A stretch of 31,740 nt of DNA from Candidatus Omnitrophota bacterium (GTDB lineage: Bacteria; Omnitrophota; Gorgyraeia; Duberdicusellales; 4484-171), in contig JALOCC010000020.1 of assembly GCA_023227945.1 (NCBI GenBank), forward strand, positions 1 through 31,740. The letters are read 5' to 3'. The notes under the pieces were generated by a model. The model searched no databases. It was not told the origin of the DNA and saw only the letters and a list, made by a program, of their open reading frames with translations. Of the stretch, positions 1 to 7,685 are shown piece after piece (the first letter of the stretch is position 1; every line of letters begins with the position of its first letter). Both the position numbers and the translations under genes were made by a program.

Positions 1-37
1 AAACCTAAGAATATATGACTTTAAGCGCATAAAACAA

Positions 38-81
38 AATACCATAAAACATACAAAAATACTTTGTAGCTTTATGGTATT
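38..81 (-). terminator. Probable terminator hairpin after rpsI
   Basis: Downstream of the rpsI stop, an 11-bp inverted repeat (AATACCATAAA at 38-48, TTTATGGTATT at 71-81) encloses a second 6-bp stem (TACAAA/TTTGTA), giving an almost continuous 17-bp stem. On the minus strand it is followed by TTGTTTTATG, which is a T-rich but interrupted tract, so termination is likely but the element is not textbook. Confidence 0.6.
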
Positions 82-99
82 AAGATTATATTTCTGTCT

Positions 100-501
100 T
101 TAACGTTTTGTCCACTGGAATCTGCGGCGTGCACCTTTGCGGCCGTATTTTTTACGTTCTTTAGTGCGAGGATCTCTTGTAAGAAGATTTTCCTTGCGAA
201 GACAGCCCCTTAATTCAGGGTTAAATCTAAGCAATGCACGGGAGATACCAAGGCTTATTGCGCCAGCTTGACCGTTTATTCCCCCACCTGTCACAGATGC
301 CAATACATCAAATTTTCCCTCTGTGCTTGAAACCGCGAAAGGCTTTTTAACCTGCATTACCTGATCGACAGTTACGAAATATTTATTCAAGTCTCTTCCG
401 TTTATCGTAACCTTGCCAGCGCCCTCAAGAAGCAAACGTACACGCGCACGGGATTCCTTTCTTCTGCCTGTGGCCAAAATTGATTTTGTATCCTGCTGCA
501 T
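100..501 (-). CDS. rpsI: 30S ribosomal protein uS9
   Basis: Structural protein of the small ribosomal subunit whose basic C-terminal tail reaches the P-site tRNA. The 133-residue product has the family signatures: [10 protein letters not shown] near the N terminus, the central [11 protein letters not shown] segment, and a basic tail ending RRRFQWTKR, where the terminal Lys-Arg is the conserved P-site contact. Length is usual for the family. The ATG lies one nucleotide beyond the rplM stop, with GAGGTG as ribosome binding site, so the two genes are translationally coupled, the standard bacterial rplM-rpsI pair. Nothing follows it on this strand but a hairpin. Confidence 0.97.
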   Translation of the reverse strand: MQQDTKSILATGRRKESRARVRLLLEGAGKVTINGRDLNKYFVTVDQVMQVKKPFAVSSTEGKFDVLASVTGGGINGQAGAISLGISRALLRFNPELRGCLRKENLLTRDPRTKERKKYGRKGARRRFQWTKR

Positions 502-502
502 A

Positions 503-928
503 TTACACCTCTAATTTTACCGGCTGTTGAGCCTCTTGATCATGTTTATCTTCTGCATAAATTTTAAGCCCGCGTATCATTCTTTTGGCTAAAAGAGTTC
601 TTGGAAGCATCCCCTTGACTGCGCAATAAAGCACACGGGAAGGATTTTTTTCCTGTAAACGTTTTAGGCTTATCTCTTTTATGCCGCCGGGATAGCCGGA
701 ATACCTGTCGTAATTCTTATTTTCCAGCTTATTACCGGTAATTTTTATATGCTTTGCATTTATTACTATTACTTTGTCGCCGCATAAGAAATTAGGAGTG
801 TAAGTCGCCTTGGTTTTACCCTGCAATATCTTTGCGATACGGGTAGAAAGCCGGCCCAAAACCATATCCTTTGCGTCAATCAATACCCATTTACGTTCGA
901 CTTTGTTAAAGAATTGCGTTTTTTTCAC
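503..928 (-). CDS. rplM: 50S ribosomal protein uL13
   Basis: Early-assembling protein of the large ribosomal subunit. The 141-residue protein shows the L13 signatures [22 protein letters not shown], with the GDKVIVINA strand and [10 protein letters not shown] motif, followed by the VKGMLPR segment. It starts with GTG at 928; the choice is supported by a GGAGG ribosome binding site (937-941) eight nucleotides upstream. Residues after about 125 form a Gln/Glu-rich tail that is not strongly conserved in the family. It is the first gene of a two-gene transcript with rpsI and has its own strong promoter in the gap after hisA. Confidence 0.97.
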   Translation of the reverse strand: MKKTQFFNKVERKWVLIDAKDMVLGRLSTRIAKILQGKTKATYTPNFLCGDKVIVINAKHIKITGNKLENKNYDRYSGYPGGIKEISLKRLQEKNPSRVLYCAVKGMLPRTLLAKRMIRGLKIYAEDKHDQEAQQPVKLEV

Positions 929-978
929 TTTCTTTTCCTCCGATTATATTGAATAGCCTAAACAAGTAGAATTCGTCT

Positions 979-1006
979 TTTATACCATATTCTATAAAAT
1001 TGTCAA
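979..1006 (-). promoter_or_regulatory. Sigma70-type promoter of rplM-rpsI
   Basis: On the minus strand a perfect -35 TTGACA (1001-1006) is followed after 16 nt by TATAAA (979-984). The -10 is preceded by TGG, an extended -10 configuration (TATGGTATAAA). It lies about 50 nt upstream of the rplM GTG. The rpsB promoter has the same TATGGTATA core. Confidence 0.85.
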
Positions 1007-1027
1007 TATCTATGAATTGCCTTTGGG

Positions 1028-1747
1028 TTAACCCTTTAAAACCGCGATAGCTTCTTTTAGCTTAAATTTATCATCATACAGGGCTTTTCCGCAAATACAG
1101 CCCCAGACAAAAGGCAATTTCTTTTTAAGATTTTTAAGGTCATCCAGGCTGGATATGCCGCCGGATGCAATAAAATTAACGCCTTTAAACTGCGAAAGCT
1201 GCGCCAGAGCTTCCAGATTTACACCTTGTAAAGTGCCGTCTCTAGATATATCAGTATAAATTATCCACTTTATGCCTTTGGATATAATATTTTCGATAAA
1301 AATTAGGGGCTCTAACGAAGTCTTTTCTTTCCATCCCTTGGTTGCTACTACACCCTCTTTAACATCCACGCCTACTGCTATTTTTTCTATGCTCACATTT
1401 GCAGTTAAACTTTTGATAAAATTATCATCGAGGCTTTTGGTGCCGACAACTATTCGCTCTGCGCCCAAAGAGACAAGCTTTACTGCCCTATCTATATCGC
1501 GTATGCCGCCGCCTACTTCTACATCTATATCGATCTCCCTAATGATATGTTCGATTATATCTGCGTTATCTGATTCTCCCAACGCTGCCGAGAGGTCTAC
1601 GATATGAAGAACTTCTGCGCCCTCATTTTGCCATTTACGCGCTACGCTAAGTGGATTATCACTGTAGATTGTTGAGCGGCTGGGGTCGCCTTTTACGAAC
1701 CTAACAACCTTACCATTATATAAATCTATAGCTGGAATTATTAACAT
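1028..1747 (-). CDS. hisA: ProFAR isomerase (HisA)
   Basis: Phosphoribosylformimino-5-aminoimidazole carboxamide ribotide isomerase, the fourth step of histidine synthesis, a cytoplasmic (beta/alpha)8 barrel. The 239-residue protein carries the two catalytic aspartates expected of the family: Asp8 in IPAIDLYNGK and Asp128 in GVDVKEG. The phosphate-binding segments GGGIRDI and ASGGISSLDDL are present, as is the diagnostic YTDISRDGTLQG loop that separates HisA from HisF. It overlaps the end of hisH by 7 nt, so translation is probably coupled. hisF, usually next to hisA, is not in the window. Confidence 0.96.
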   Translation of the reverse strand: MLIIPAIDLYNGKVVRFVKGDPSRSTIYSDNPLSVARKWQNEGAEVLHIVDLSAALGESDNADIIEHIIREIDIDVEVGGGIRDIDRAVKLVSLGAERIVVGTKSLDDNFIKSLTANVSIEKIAVGVDVKEGVVATKGWKEKTSLEPLIFIENIISKGIKWIIYTDISRDGTLQGVNLEALAQLSQFKGVNFIASGGISSLDDLKNLKKKLPFVWGCICGKALYDDKFKLKEAIAVLKG

Positions 1748-2361
1748 AAGGTTAAGAAATTATCGAAAAGCTTAAGCCCGAGTTTTTGGCTTTTTTCCGG
1801 GTGGAACTGCACGCCCCAGATATTTTTCTTGCAGCACGCTGAAGAAAAATTTATGCCGTATTCCGTGGTAGCAAGTGCGGCGCCTTTTTCGGTTATATCG
1901 CAATAGTATGAATGCGCAAAATAAAAATAACTTTTGTCTGGTATTCCTCTAAATAAGTTTTTACCGCTATGCGCTATGCGTTTTGCGCTTTGCGCTTGAT
2001 TCCACCCCATATGCGGCACAATTATTTTATGCTCGTCAAATTTTTTTACCTTGCCTTTTATAACCCCTAACCCCCTAACTCCCGGAGCTTCCTCGCTTAG
2101 CTCAAGTAAAAGCTGCATGCCCAAACAAATACCGAGAAATGGCACGCCTTCGTTTATCCTATCAATTAAGATATCGAAAATTTTTCTTTGCTTTAATTCT
2201 TTTACTGCCTGCTTGAAGTTACCGACTCCGGGGAAGATTATTTTTTTTGCTTTCTTTATTATTGCAGGAGAATCTGTCACGCGAAGATTTTTCCCCAGAA
2301 ACTCTCCTGCCTTCTGAACGTTTCTTAAATTCCCCATTCCGTAGTCAATGATTACAATCAT
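1741..2361 (-). CDS. hisH: IGP synthase glutaminase subunit (HisH)
   Basis: Class I glutamine amidotransferase that passes ammonia to HisF to make imidazole glycerol phosphate and AICAR. The 206-residue product has the catalytic triad: Cys79 in LGICLGMQ, and His187/Glu189 in GVQFHPEKS. The oxyanion and glutamine-binding motifs PGVGNF and HMGWNQ are also present. The segment after GWNQ (about residues 123-134, AQSAKRIAHSGK) is encoded by a 7-nt tandem array and looks longer than in typical HisH, and a second short array encodes about residues 93-100. No Shine-Dalgarno is visible before the ATG; a 10-nt repeat sits immediately upstream. Partner hisF is not in the window. Confidence 0.95.
   Translation of the reverse strand: MIVIIDYGMGNLRNVQKAGEFLGKNLRVTDSPAIIKKAKKIIFPGVGNFKQAVKELKQRKIFDILIDRINEGVPFLGICLGMQLLLELSEEAPGVRGLGVIKGKVKKFDEHKIIVPHMGWNQAQSAKRIAHSGKNLFRGIPDKSYFYFAHSYYCDITEKGAALATTEYGINFSSACCKKNIWGVQFHPEKSQKLGLKLFDNFLTLC
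1965..1998. repeat. 7-nt tandem array inside hisH
   Basis: Plus strand reads four to five successive units of the form CGCTATG / CGTTTTG / CGCTTTG with exact 7-nt spacing. Seven is not a multiple of three, so the array is read in all frames; it lies in the hisH segment between the conserved GWNQ and FRGIPD motifs. Confidence 0.85.
2061..2083. repeat. 7/8-nt TAACCCC array inside hisH
   Basis: Three successive units, TAACCCC (2061-2067), TAACCCCC (2068-2075) and TAACTCCC (2076-2083), lie within hisH and encode about residues 93-101, ahead of the GLGVIKGKV strand. Confidence 0.6.
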
Positions 2362-2370
2362 ATTTTTTTA

Positions 2371-2442
2371 CACAGATTGGCACAGATTGAAGTCGCATCC
2401 TACTATGCTAAAGCTTCGTAGGACAAGGATGATCATAGATAA
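2371..2442. repeat. Intergenic repeat and hairpin, hisB-hisH gap
   Basis: The 94-bp gap holds two 10-nt direct repeats, CACAGATTGG and CACAGATTGA (2371-2390), then an inverted repeat TCCTAC ... GTAGGA enclosing TATGCTAAAGCTTC, extended by GCATCC and GGATG on the outside. It sits directly upstream of the hisH start codon and seems to occupy the place of a ribosome binding site. Confidence 0.7.
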
Positions 2443-2455
2443 TTTTACCTATAGC

Positions 2456-3076
2456 TTAATCAATGATGCCTTTAGTAGACGGGATACCTTTTCTTCGGGG
2501 ATCAATTTGAGTAGCTTGAGCCAAAGCTATTCCTAAAGCTTTAAAAACAGGTTCTAAAGTTGTATGTATATCGGGACTATACGGAGATACGTTAATATTT
2601 AGATTAATTCCTAAATGCTTGGCTAAAGATTCAAAAAAATGTTCTGCATATTCCAATTTATATTCTTCTTGGGCCATAGATTTTCCTGTGAATTTTGGAA
2701 TATCTGTTTTAAACTTTAGAAAACCTCGTCCGCTTATATCCAAAGCAACAGTAGCTACAACTTCTTCCATCGGTACAGAAATAGAGCCGAATCTTCTGAT
2801 GCCCTTTTTATCCCCTAATGCTTTCTTAAAAGCATCCCCCAATACAATGCCAATATCTTCATTAGTATGGTGTATATCAACTTTTAAATCTCCTTTTGCT
2901 GCAATTTCCAAATCAAATAAACCATGAAAAGCAAACAACTCAAGCATATGATCAAGGATACCTATGCCTGTATTTATTTTTGACTTACCTGTACCGTCGA
3001 TATTCAATTTTATAATAATATAGGTTTCTTTAGTTTTTCTTCTAATCTCTGCCTTCCTACTTTTTATCTTACCCAT
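2456..3076 (-). CDS. hisB: Imidazoleglycerol-phosphate dehydratase (HisB)
   Basis: Manganese enzyme that dehydrates imidazole glycerol phosphate to imidazole acetol phosphate, assembling as a 24-mer. It is the monofunctional type: no histidinol phosphatase domain is present. Metal-binding motifs are visible: LDHMLELFAFHG, HHTNEDIG and YAEHFFESLAKH. I place the start at ATG 3076 (206 residues) because AAAGGAG lies seven nucleotides upstream; the frame extends to a TTG at 3097, but that would put the ribosome binding site inside the gene. It sits between hisD and hisH in a histidine operon. Confidence 0.95.
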   Translation of the reverse strand: MGKIKSRKAEIRRKTKETYIIIKLNIDGTGKSKINTGIGILDHMLELFAFHGLFDLEIAAKGDLKVDIHHTNEDIGIVLGDAFKKALGDKKGIRRFGSISVPMEEVVATVALDISGRGFLKFKTDIPKFTGKSMAQEEYKLEYAEHFFESLAKHLGINLNINVSPYSPDIHTTLEPVFKALGIALAQATQIDPRRKGIPSTKGIID

Positions 3077-3102
3077 ACCATATCTCCTTTTTTCCAATCT
3101 AC

Positions 3103-3142
3103 AACCTAATAACTTAACAACCTATTAACTTGTTAACCTCTT
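3103..3142. repeat. 8-nt tandem array across the hisD stop
   Basis: Five successive 8-nt units of the form AACYTANN/AACYTNTT run from 3103 to 3142 on the plus strand. The array fills most of the hisD-hisB gap and enters hisD, so that the hisD stop codon and last few codons (KRLTS) are made of repeat units. Confidence 0.75.
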
Positions 3143-4348
3143 TTTTACACTCTCTATGTGTTTCTGCATTCCTTCTAAAGATGCAATTTTTTCTAAAACC
3201 GCTGCTTCTTCCTGCAAAGCTTTTTTTGTATAACTTATTATATGAATTTCCTTTAAAAATTCTTTCGTAGAAAGCGATGAGAAAAACCGCGCGCTACCGC
3301 CTGTAGGCAGCACGTGGCTTGGCCCGGCAGTATAATCTCCTAGGGCTGTCGGCGTATTTTCGCCTAAAAATATTGCTCCGGCATTTTTTATTTTCCTTAG
3401 TATTTTTGACGGTTTTTTAGTAAAAATTTCAAGGTGCTCGGGTGCAATTTTGTTTACCACCTCACAGGCTTCTTCAAGATATTTAACCCGTAAGACCAGC
3501 CCTTTTATCTTTTTCTTCCTTAATTCTTTTATAATTTTAGCCGAATTAGTAACTACTATGCCCATACCGTTATGGTGTTCCAGTTGCGCTTCAAGGTCAG
3601 CAACTATATAATCTATGTTAGCGCCACGGGATGCAACAATCACAACTTCGGAAGGCCCAGCCAGCATGTCTATGCCAACCTTTCCAAACACTTGCCTTTT
3701 TGCTTCGGTAACAAATTCATTGCCCGGGCCTACTATCTTATCAACCCGTTTTATGGTTTTTGTGCCAAAACTTAATGCCGCTATTGCCTGCGCTCCGCCT
3801 ACGCGGTAAATTTCTTTAATTTTTAAAAGTGATGCTACCGCAAGTATAAACGGATTTATGCTTTTATCTTTTCTGGGCGGAGTGGCTAACACTATTTCTT
3901 TTACTCCGGCGACAATCGCCGGTATAACTGACATATAAACAGTTGAAACGAGCGGTGCGGTTCCTGCGGGGACATATACTCCTACTCTTTCTAAGGGGAT
4001 ATATCGGTTGATTAGGGTCTTACCGTTTGCTTCTTTTATACGTTTGATATACTTCGGTGCTTCTTTTTTGTAAAACTTAGTAACGTTGTCAATTGCCAGC
4101 TTGAAAGAAGAAATTATTGAAGAATCCAGTTCATTAAAAGCCGCACTGATTTCTCCTTCGCTCACCCGTAATTCTTTGGGCAGCAATTTAACCTTATCGA
4201 ATTTTTTGGTATATTCGATAAGAGCGTCATCTGCGCGCTCGCAGACGTCTTTTATGATTTTTGAAACCTTTTCCGTTATGTTACTTTTACGGTTTCGTTT
4301 TTTAAGAAGCGCTTTACTTAAGCTGTCTAAATTCCTTACCACTCTCAT
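3125..4348 (-). CDS. hisD: Histidinol dehydrogenase (HisD)
   Basis: Zinc- and NAD-dependent enzyme catalysing the last two oxidations from L-histidinol to L-histidine. The 407-residue sequence has the family blocks VPAGTAPLVSTVYM, RVGGAQAIAALSFGT, KIVGPGNEFVTEAKR, GPSEVV, DLEAQLEHHNG (zinc-ligand Gln and His region), GDYTAGPSHVLPTGG (zinc-ligand Asp and catalytic region) and a C-terminal LEGMQKHIESV (last zinc His). It is somewhat shorter than the roughly 430 residues usual, mostly at the ends. It is the first gene of the hisD-B-H-A run; its ATG has only a weak AAGAAG upstream and abuts a palindromic repeat. Confidence 0.96.
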   Translation of the reverse strand: MRVVRNLDSLSKALLKKRNRKSNITEKVSKIIKDVCERADDALIEYTKKFDKVKLLPKELRVSEGEISAAFNELDSSIISSFKLAIDNVTKFYKKEAPKYIKRIKEANGKTLINRYIPLERVGVYVPAGTAPLVSTVYMSVIPAIVAGVKEIVLATPPRKDKSINPFILAVASLLKIKEIYRVGGAQAIAALSFGTKTIKRVDKIVGPGNEFVTEAKRQVFGKVGIDMLAGPSEVVIVASRGANIDYIVADLEAQLEHHNGMGIVVTNSAKIIKELRKKKIKGLVLRVKYLEEACEVVNKIAPEHLEIFTKKPSKILRKIKNAGAIFLGENTPTALGDYTAGPSHVLPTGGSARFFSSLSTKEFLKEIHIISYTKKALQEEAAVLEKIASLEGMQKHIESVKKRLTS

Positions 4349-4363
4349 TTTTTAACTTCTTGT

Positions 4364-4455
4364 AACGGATGCAGACGGATTATTACAGATTCAACGGATG
4401 ATTTGTCCGTGACATTCCTGCCGGCAGGCAGGCGTACCATCCGTTTGCATCCGTT
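4364..4455. repeat. 10-nt-unit palindrome, alaS-hisD gap
   Basis: The 108-bp gap is an imperfect palindrome. The left arm AACGGATGCAGACGGAT (4364-4380) matches the reverse complement of the right arm (4439-4455) at 16 of 17 positions. Left-side units repeat about every 10 nt (ACGGATGCAG and variants to about 4400). The centre holds a perfect 12-nt palindrome CCTGCCGGCAGG (4417-4428). The right arm ends one base from the alaS stop codon. Confidence 0.85.
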
Positions 4456-4456
4456 C

Positions 4457-7093
4457 CTAAATCTTTTCTACAAATTTAATGAAACAATCCTCTACCTTTG
4501 AAAGCAAATTTTCCTTTTTTTCAATCAAAACGCCCTGCACCAAAGTAGGCCTGCCTCCTCCTTTTAAAGATAATTCTTCCTTAAAAAGAGGCACGAATTT
4601 ATTTGCCGCAATGTGTTTTTTAGCATAGTTTTCACTGGTTGAACAAATAAATATACTTTTGCCCTCTGATTCAGATACAAGAAAAAGGAAAACCGAACCG
4701 AGTTCTTTTTTAATCATATCGGAGATAAAAACCAAATCCCCGGAATCAATATCCTTAAAACCATAAACCAGGAAATTTAACCCGCTTATCTCTTTTTTTG
4801 CTTTAAGAATATCGTTTATCTTGGAAGAAATCTTCTCTTTATTGCTATGCTTAATCTTATCATTTAAGGCCTTAACTTCATCCTGTAACTGCTTAATTGC
4901 TTCAGGCACAGCCTCAACCGAACACCTAAGCAAACCAGCTGCCGCAGAAAGAGTTTTTTCTATTTTTTTTATTCTCTCGTATGCTTTATCACCAATCACT
5001 GCCTCTATCCTCCTTATGCCGCTACTTATAGAAGACTCGCTAACAATAAAAAATGAGCCGATTTCTGAAGTTAAATCAAGGTGCGTGCCGCCGCATAGTT
5101 CCTTGCTGTAATTGCCTATGGAAACGACTCTTACCTTATCTTTATATTTGTCTTTGAAAAAAGCAAGCGCGCCGGTTCCTTTAGCTTCTTCGTACGCAAG
5201 CTCCTCTTTAACAACCTTATCAGCATTTAGTATATATCCATTTACGCAATCTTCAAGTTTTTCGATTTCCTCGGAGTCAAGGGCTTTAAAATGCGTAAAA
5301 TCAAAGCGAAACCTGTCCTCATCTACGAAAGAGCCCTGTTGGGCAACATGAGCACCTAAAATTTTTCTAAGCGCTGCCTGTAAAAGGTGAGTTGCAGTAT
5401 GCGCCCTCTTAAGCGCCTGCCTCCTCTTTGAATCTATCGCTAAGTGAGCGCTTACTTTAGAGATTATGCCTTTTGTGACTTTTCCTTTGTGCAGTATTGC
5501 ATCCTGAACCTTAAAAACTTTCTCAACCAGAAACTCGCCGTCTTTGGTTGTAATTACGCCTTTGTCAGTTAACTGTCCTCCTGCCTCAGGATAAAAACAA
5601 GTTTTATCCAAAACAATTATACCTTCATCATTTTCCATTAACTTTCCAGTTCGTGGTTTTTCCGGAATGTTTTCTTTTATCTTAACTAAGTGTAATATAT
5701 TCGCCTGTGCCGAATGCTCCTCGTAACCGGTGAATTCGCTCTTTTCATTAAACGTCAACCCTTGCGCTTTAAATATGTTTTCGTCAAACATGCTTTTGCT
5801 TCTTGAGCGTTCTTTCTGTTTAAGCATAAGTTCATTAAACCCTTGTTCATCAACCTTTAAAGAAACAGATTTAGCCATGTCACGGCTTAACTCAAACGGC
5901 AATCCATAAGTATCGTATAGCAGAAAAAGGTCTTCGGCAGGTATCTTATCTACTTTATCTTTCTTAAGATTTTCGCTAATTGAAAAAAACTGGAGTTTGG
6001 CATCGCGTAAAGTTGAAACGAACTTTTCTTCTTCTGCCCTGATTACTTTAGAAATTACATCTCTTTTTGTGCTGATTTCGGGATAAGGCTCTTTCATAAG
6101 CTGGGCGTACAAATCAACCATAGTATGAAGAAATACGTCCTTGCGTCCTAGGGTGTGCGCATGGTATAGGGCTTTACGTATAATCTTTCTTACTACATAG
6201 CCCCTGTCTTCGTTAGAAGGATAAACCCCGTCGCAGATAGAAAACGTAGCAGCGCGGGCATGGTCAACTATCGCGTTTATTGAGCTTTCTGTTGTTTTAT
6301 TCTTCTCTACCTTTAGCCTGTTGCAGACAAAGTCTACCGCGGGCTGTAATATATCTATTTCGAAGTTGGAAGTTTTTTGCTGCAGGATAGAAGCCATTCT
6401 TTCCAAGCCCATTCCGGTATCAATATTTTTTTGCGGCAATGGCTCTAATTTATTTTCTCCTACTCTGTTAAACTGGGTAAAAACCAGATTCCAGAATTCA
6501 ACAAACCTTCCGCAATCACAGGCGGGGCTGCAATTTTGCTTTCCGCATCCCCTATTTATACCGTTATCAAAAAATATTTCAGAGCAAGGCCCGCATGGCC
6601 CATTCGGGCCTTTTGACGGTGCGGAGCCTGGCCAGAAATTCTTATCCTCACCGAGACGAACAATTCTTCCTTCATCTATTTGTATGTGATTTTTCCAAAT
6701 TTCATATGCCTCTTTATCATCGTTATAGACAGAAACCCAAAGAACTTCTTTTTTTATGTTTAATTCTTTTATGATAAATTCCCAGGCGAATTCTATTGCT
6801 TCTTTTTTAAAATAATCGCCAAAAGAAAAATTGCCGAGCATTTCAAAAAAAGTATGGTGATAAGCGGTACGGCCAACCTCTTCGATATCACCGGTACGCA
6901 AGCATTTCTGACAGGAAGCAGCACATTTAACATCTTTTTTTTCTCCCAAAAAATATGGCTTAAACTGGTTCATTCCGGCTGAAGTGAAAAGAACGCTTGG
7001 ATCATCAGGAATGAGGCTGTCAGAAGGAAAAACCTTGTGATTCTTCTTTTTAAAAAATTCCAGATATTTTTTTCTTAAATCGTTTGTCAGCAT
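4457..7093 (-). CDS. alaS: Alanyl-tRNA synthetase
   Basis: Class II synthetase that charges tRNA-Ala and clears mischarged Ser and Gly. The 878-residue length is usual for bacteria. Domains in order: catalytic core (about 1-240) opening with FFKKKNHKVFPSDSLIPDDPSVLFTSAGMNQF-type motif (key words FTSAGMNQFKPYF), a Cys-rich insert GCGKQNCSPACDCGRF, a tRNA-recognition helical domain, the editing domain with zinc-binding HTATH and CGGTH motifs, then the C-terminal C-Ala domain with RPTLVQG. All signatures are intact, so the gene looks functional. It follows recX by 9 nt; no strong ribosome binding site is seen. Confidence 0.98.
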   Translation of the reverse strand: MLTNDLRKKYLEFFKKKNHKVFPSDSLIPDDPSVLFTSAGMNQFKPYFLGEKKDVKCAASCQKCLRTGDIEEVGRTAYHHTFFEMLGNFSFGDYFKKEAIEFAWEFIIKELNIKKEVLWVSVYNDDKEAYEIWKNHIQIDEGRIVRLGEDKNFWPGSAPSKGPNGPCGPCSEIFFDNGINRGCGKQNCSPACDCGRFVEFWNLVFTQFNRVGENKLEPLPQKNIDTGMGLERMASILQQKTSNFEIDILQPAVDFVCNRLKVEKNKTTESSINAIVDHARAATFSICDGVYPSNEDRGYVVRKIIRKALYHAHTLGRKDVFLHTMVDLYAQLMKEPYPEISTKRDVISKVIRAEEEKFVSTLRDAKLQFFSISENLKKDKVDKIPAEDLFLLYDTYGLPFELSRDMAKSVSLKVDEQGFNELMLKQKERSRSKSMFDENIFKAQGLTFNEKSEFTGYEEHSAQANILHLVKIKENIPEKPRTGKLMENDEGIIVLDKTCFYPEAGGQLTDKGVITTKDGEFLVEKVFKVQDAILHKGKVTKGIISKVSAHLAIDSKRRQALKRAHTATHLLQAALRKILGAHVAQQGSFVDEDRFRFDFTHFKALDSEEIEKLEDCVNGYILNADKVVKEELAYEEAKGTGALAFFKDKYKDKVRVVSIGNYSKELCGGTHLDLTSEIGSFFIVSESSISSGIRRIEAVIGDKAYERIKKIEKTLSAAAGLLRCSVEAVPEAIKQLQDEVKALNDKIKHSNKEKISSKINDILKAKKEISGLNFLVYGFKDIDSGDLVFISDMIKKELGSVFLFLVSESEGKSIFICSTSENYAKKHIAANKFVPLFKEELSLKGGGRPTLVQGVLIEKKENLLSKVEDCFIKFVEKI

Positions 7094-7102
7094 TTTGGTA
7101 AA

Positions 7103-7570
7103 TTACCCATTAGAAAATCCTGGTTTCCTGAAGCCTGAGGCGTCAAGCTCGCGGATAATATCTTCGTAGTCAAAACCTTTTGTTGCGAGATTTCTTATGA
7201 TCTTCTGATATGTTTTTCTATCTTTTGTCTTACCTGAAATTTTTCTCTGTACCAGTTCTCTTAGCTTTTCCTTAAAAGGCTGGTTATCTTTAAGAGCGCT
7301 GCTTCTTAAGTCTTCGGAAATCCCGAACTTCTTTAACGTGTACTCTATTCTTTTCCTGCCCCAGCCGCGATTAAGCGATGAGGCAACATATAAACGCACG
7401 AATTCTTCGTCATTTATATACCTGCTTTCCTCTAGAACACGTATGACTTTATCAATTGTAGCTGACGGGTATTTCTTTCGGTTTAAACGCTCAATAATTT
7501 CCTGCCGGCTCCTTGGCCTGTATTTTAGGAGAAGAAAAGAATAATTGAGAGCTTTCTTGTAATCTTCCAT
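7103..7570 (-). CDS. recX: RecX family regulator of RecA
   Basis: Small helical protein that binds RecA filaments and modulates their activity. The 155-residue product shows the three-helix-repeat pattern of RecX: LLKYRPRSRQEIIERLNRKKY, then INDEEFVRLYVASSLNRGWGRKRIEYTLKKFGI, then KIIRNLATKGFDYEDIIRELD. Length is normal for the family. Its gene normally sits beside recA; here a DegP-type protease and a 115-bp palindrome separate the two. The ATG at 7570 has no Shine-Dalgarno, with repeat units starting 2 nt upstream. Confidence 0.88.
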   Translation of the reverse strand: MEDYKKALNYSFLLLKYRPRSRQEIIERLNRKKYPSATIDKVIRVLEESRYINDEEFVRLYVASSLNRGWGRKRIEYTLKKFGISEDLRSSALKDNQPFKEKLRELVQRKISGKTKDRKTYQKIIRNLATKGFDYEDIIRELDASGFRKPGFSNG

Positions 7571-7571
7571 A

Positions 7572-7684
7572 AACGCGAATATACGCGAATATCTACCTAT
7601 ATAAATTATTTAAGGTATAGACGCAAATTACCGCAAATGAATCTATTCGCGAATATCTGCGTTGGATTCGCGATAATTCGCGTT
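7572..7684. repeat. Palindrome of CGCGAAT units, recX-degP gap
   Basis: Almost the entire gap is an imperfect palindrome. Left arm 7572-7591 and the reverse complement of right arm 7665-7684 agree at 16 of 20 positions; both carry two CGCGAAT cores about 10-11 nt apart. Further ACGCAAATT / ATTCGCG units lie between (7621-7660), so the element contains several copies in both orientations. The arms reach to within 1-2 nt of the degP stop and the recX start. Confidence 0.85.
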
Positions 7685-7685
7685 A

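Noticed and set aside
4417..4433. CCTGCCGGCAGG as a restriction-modification or transposon end
   Set aside because: It is a simple palindrome in the centre of the larger repeat and no associated enzyme gene or target duplication is visible.
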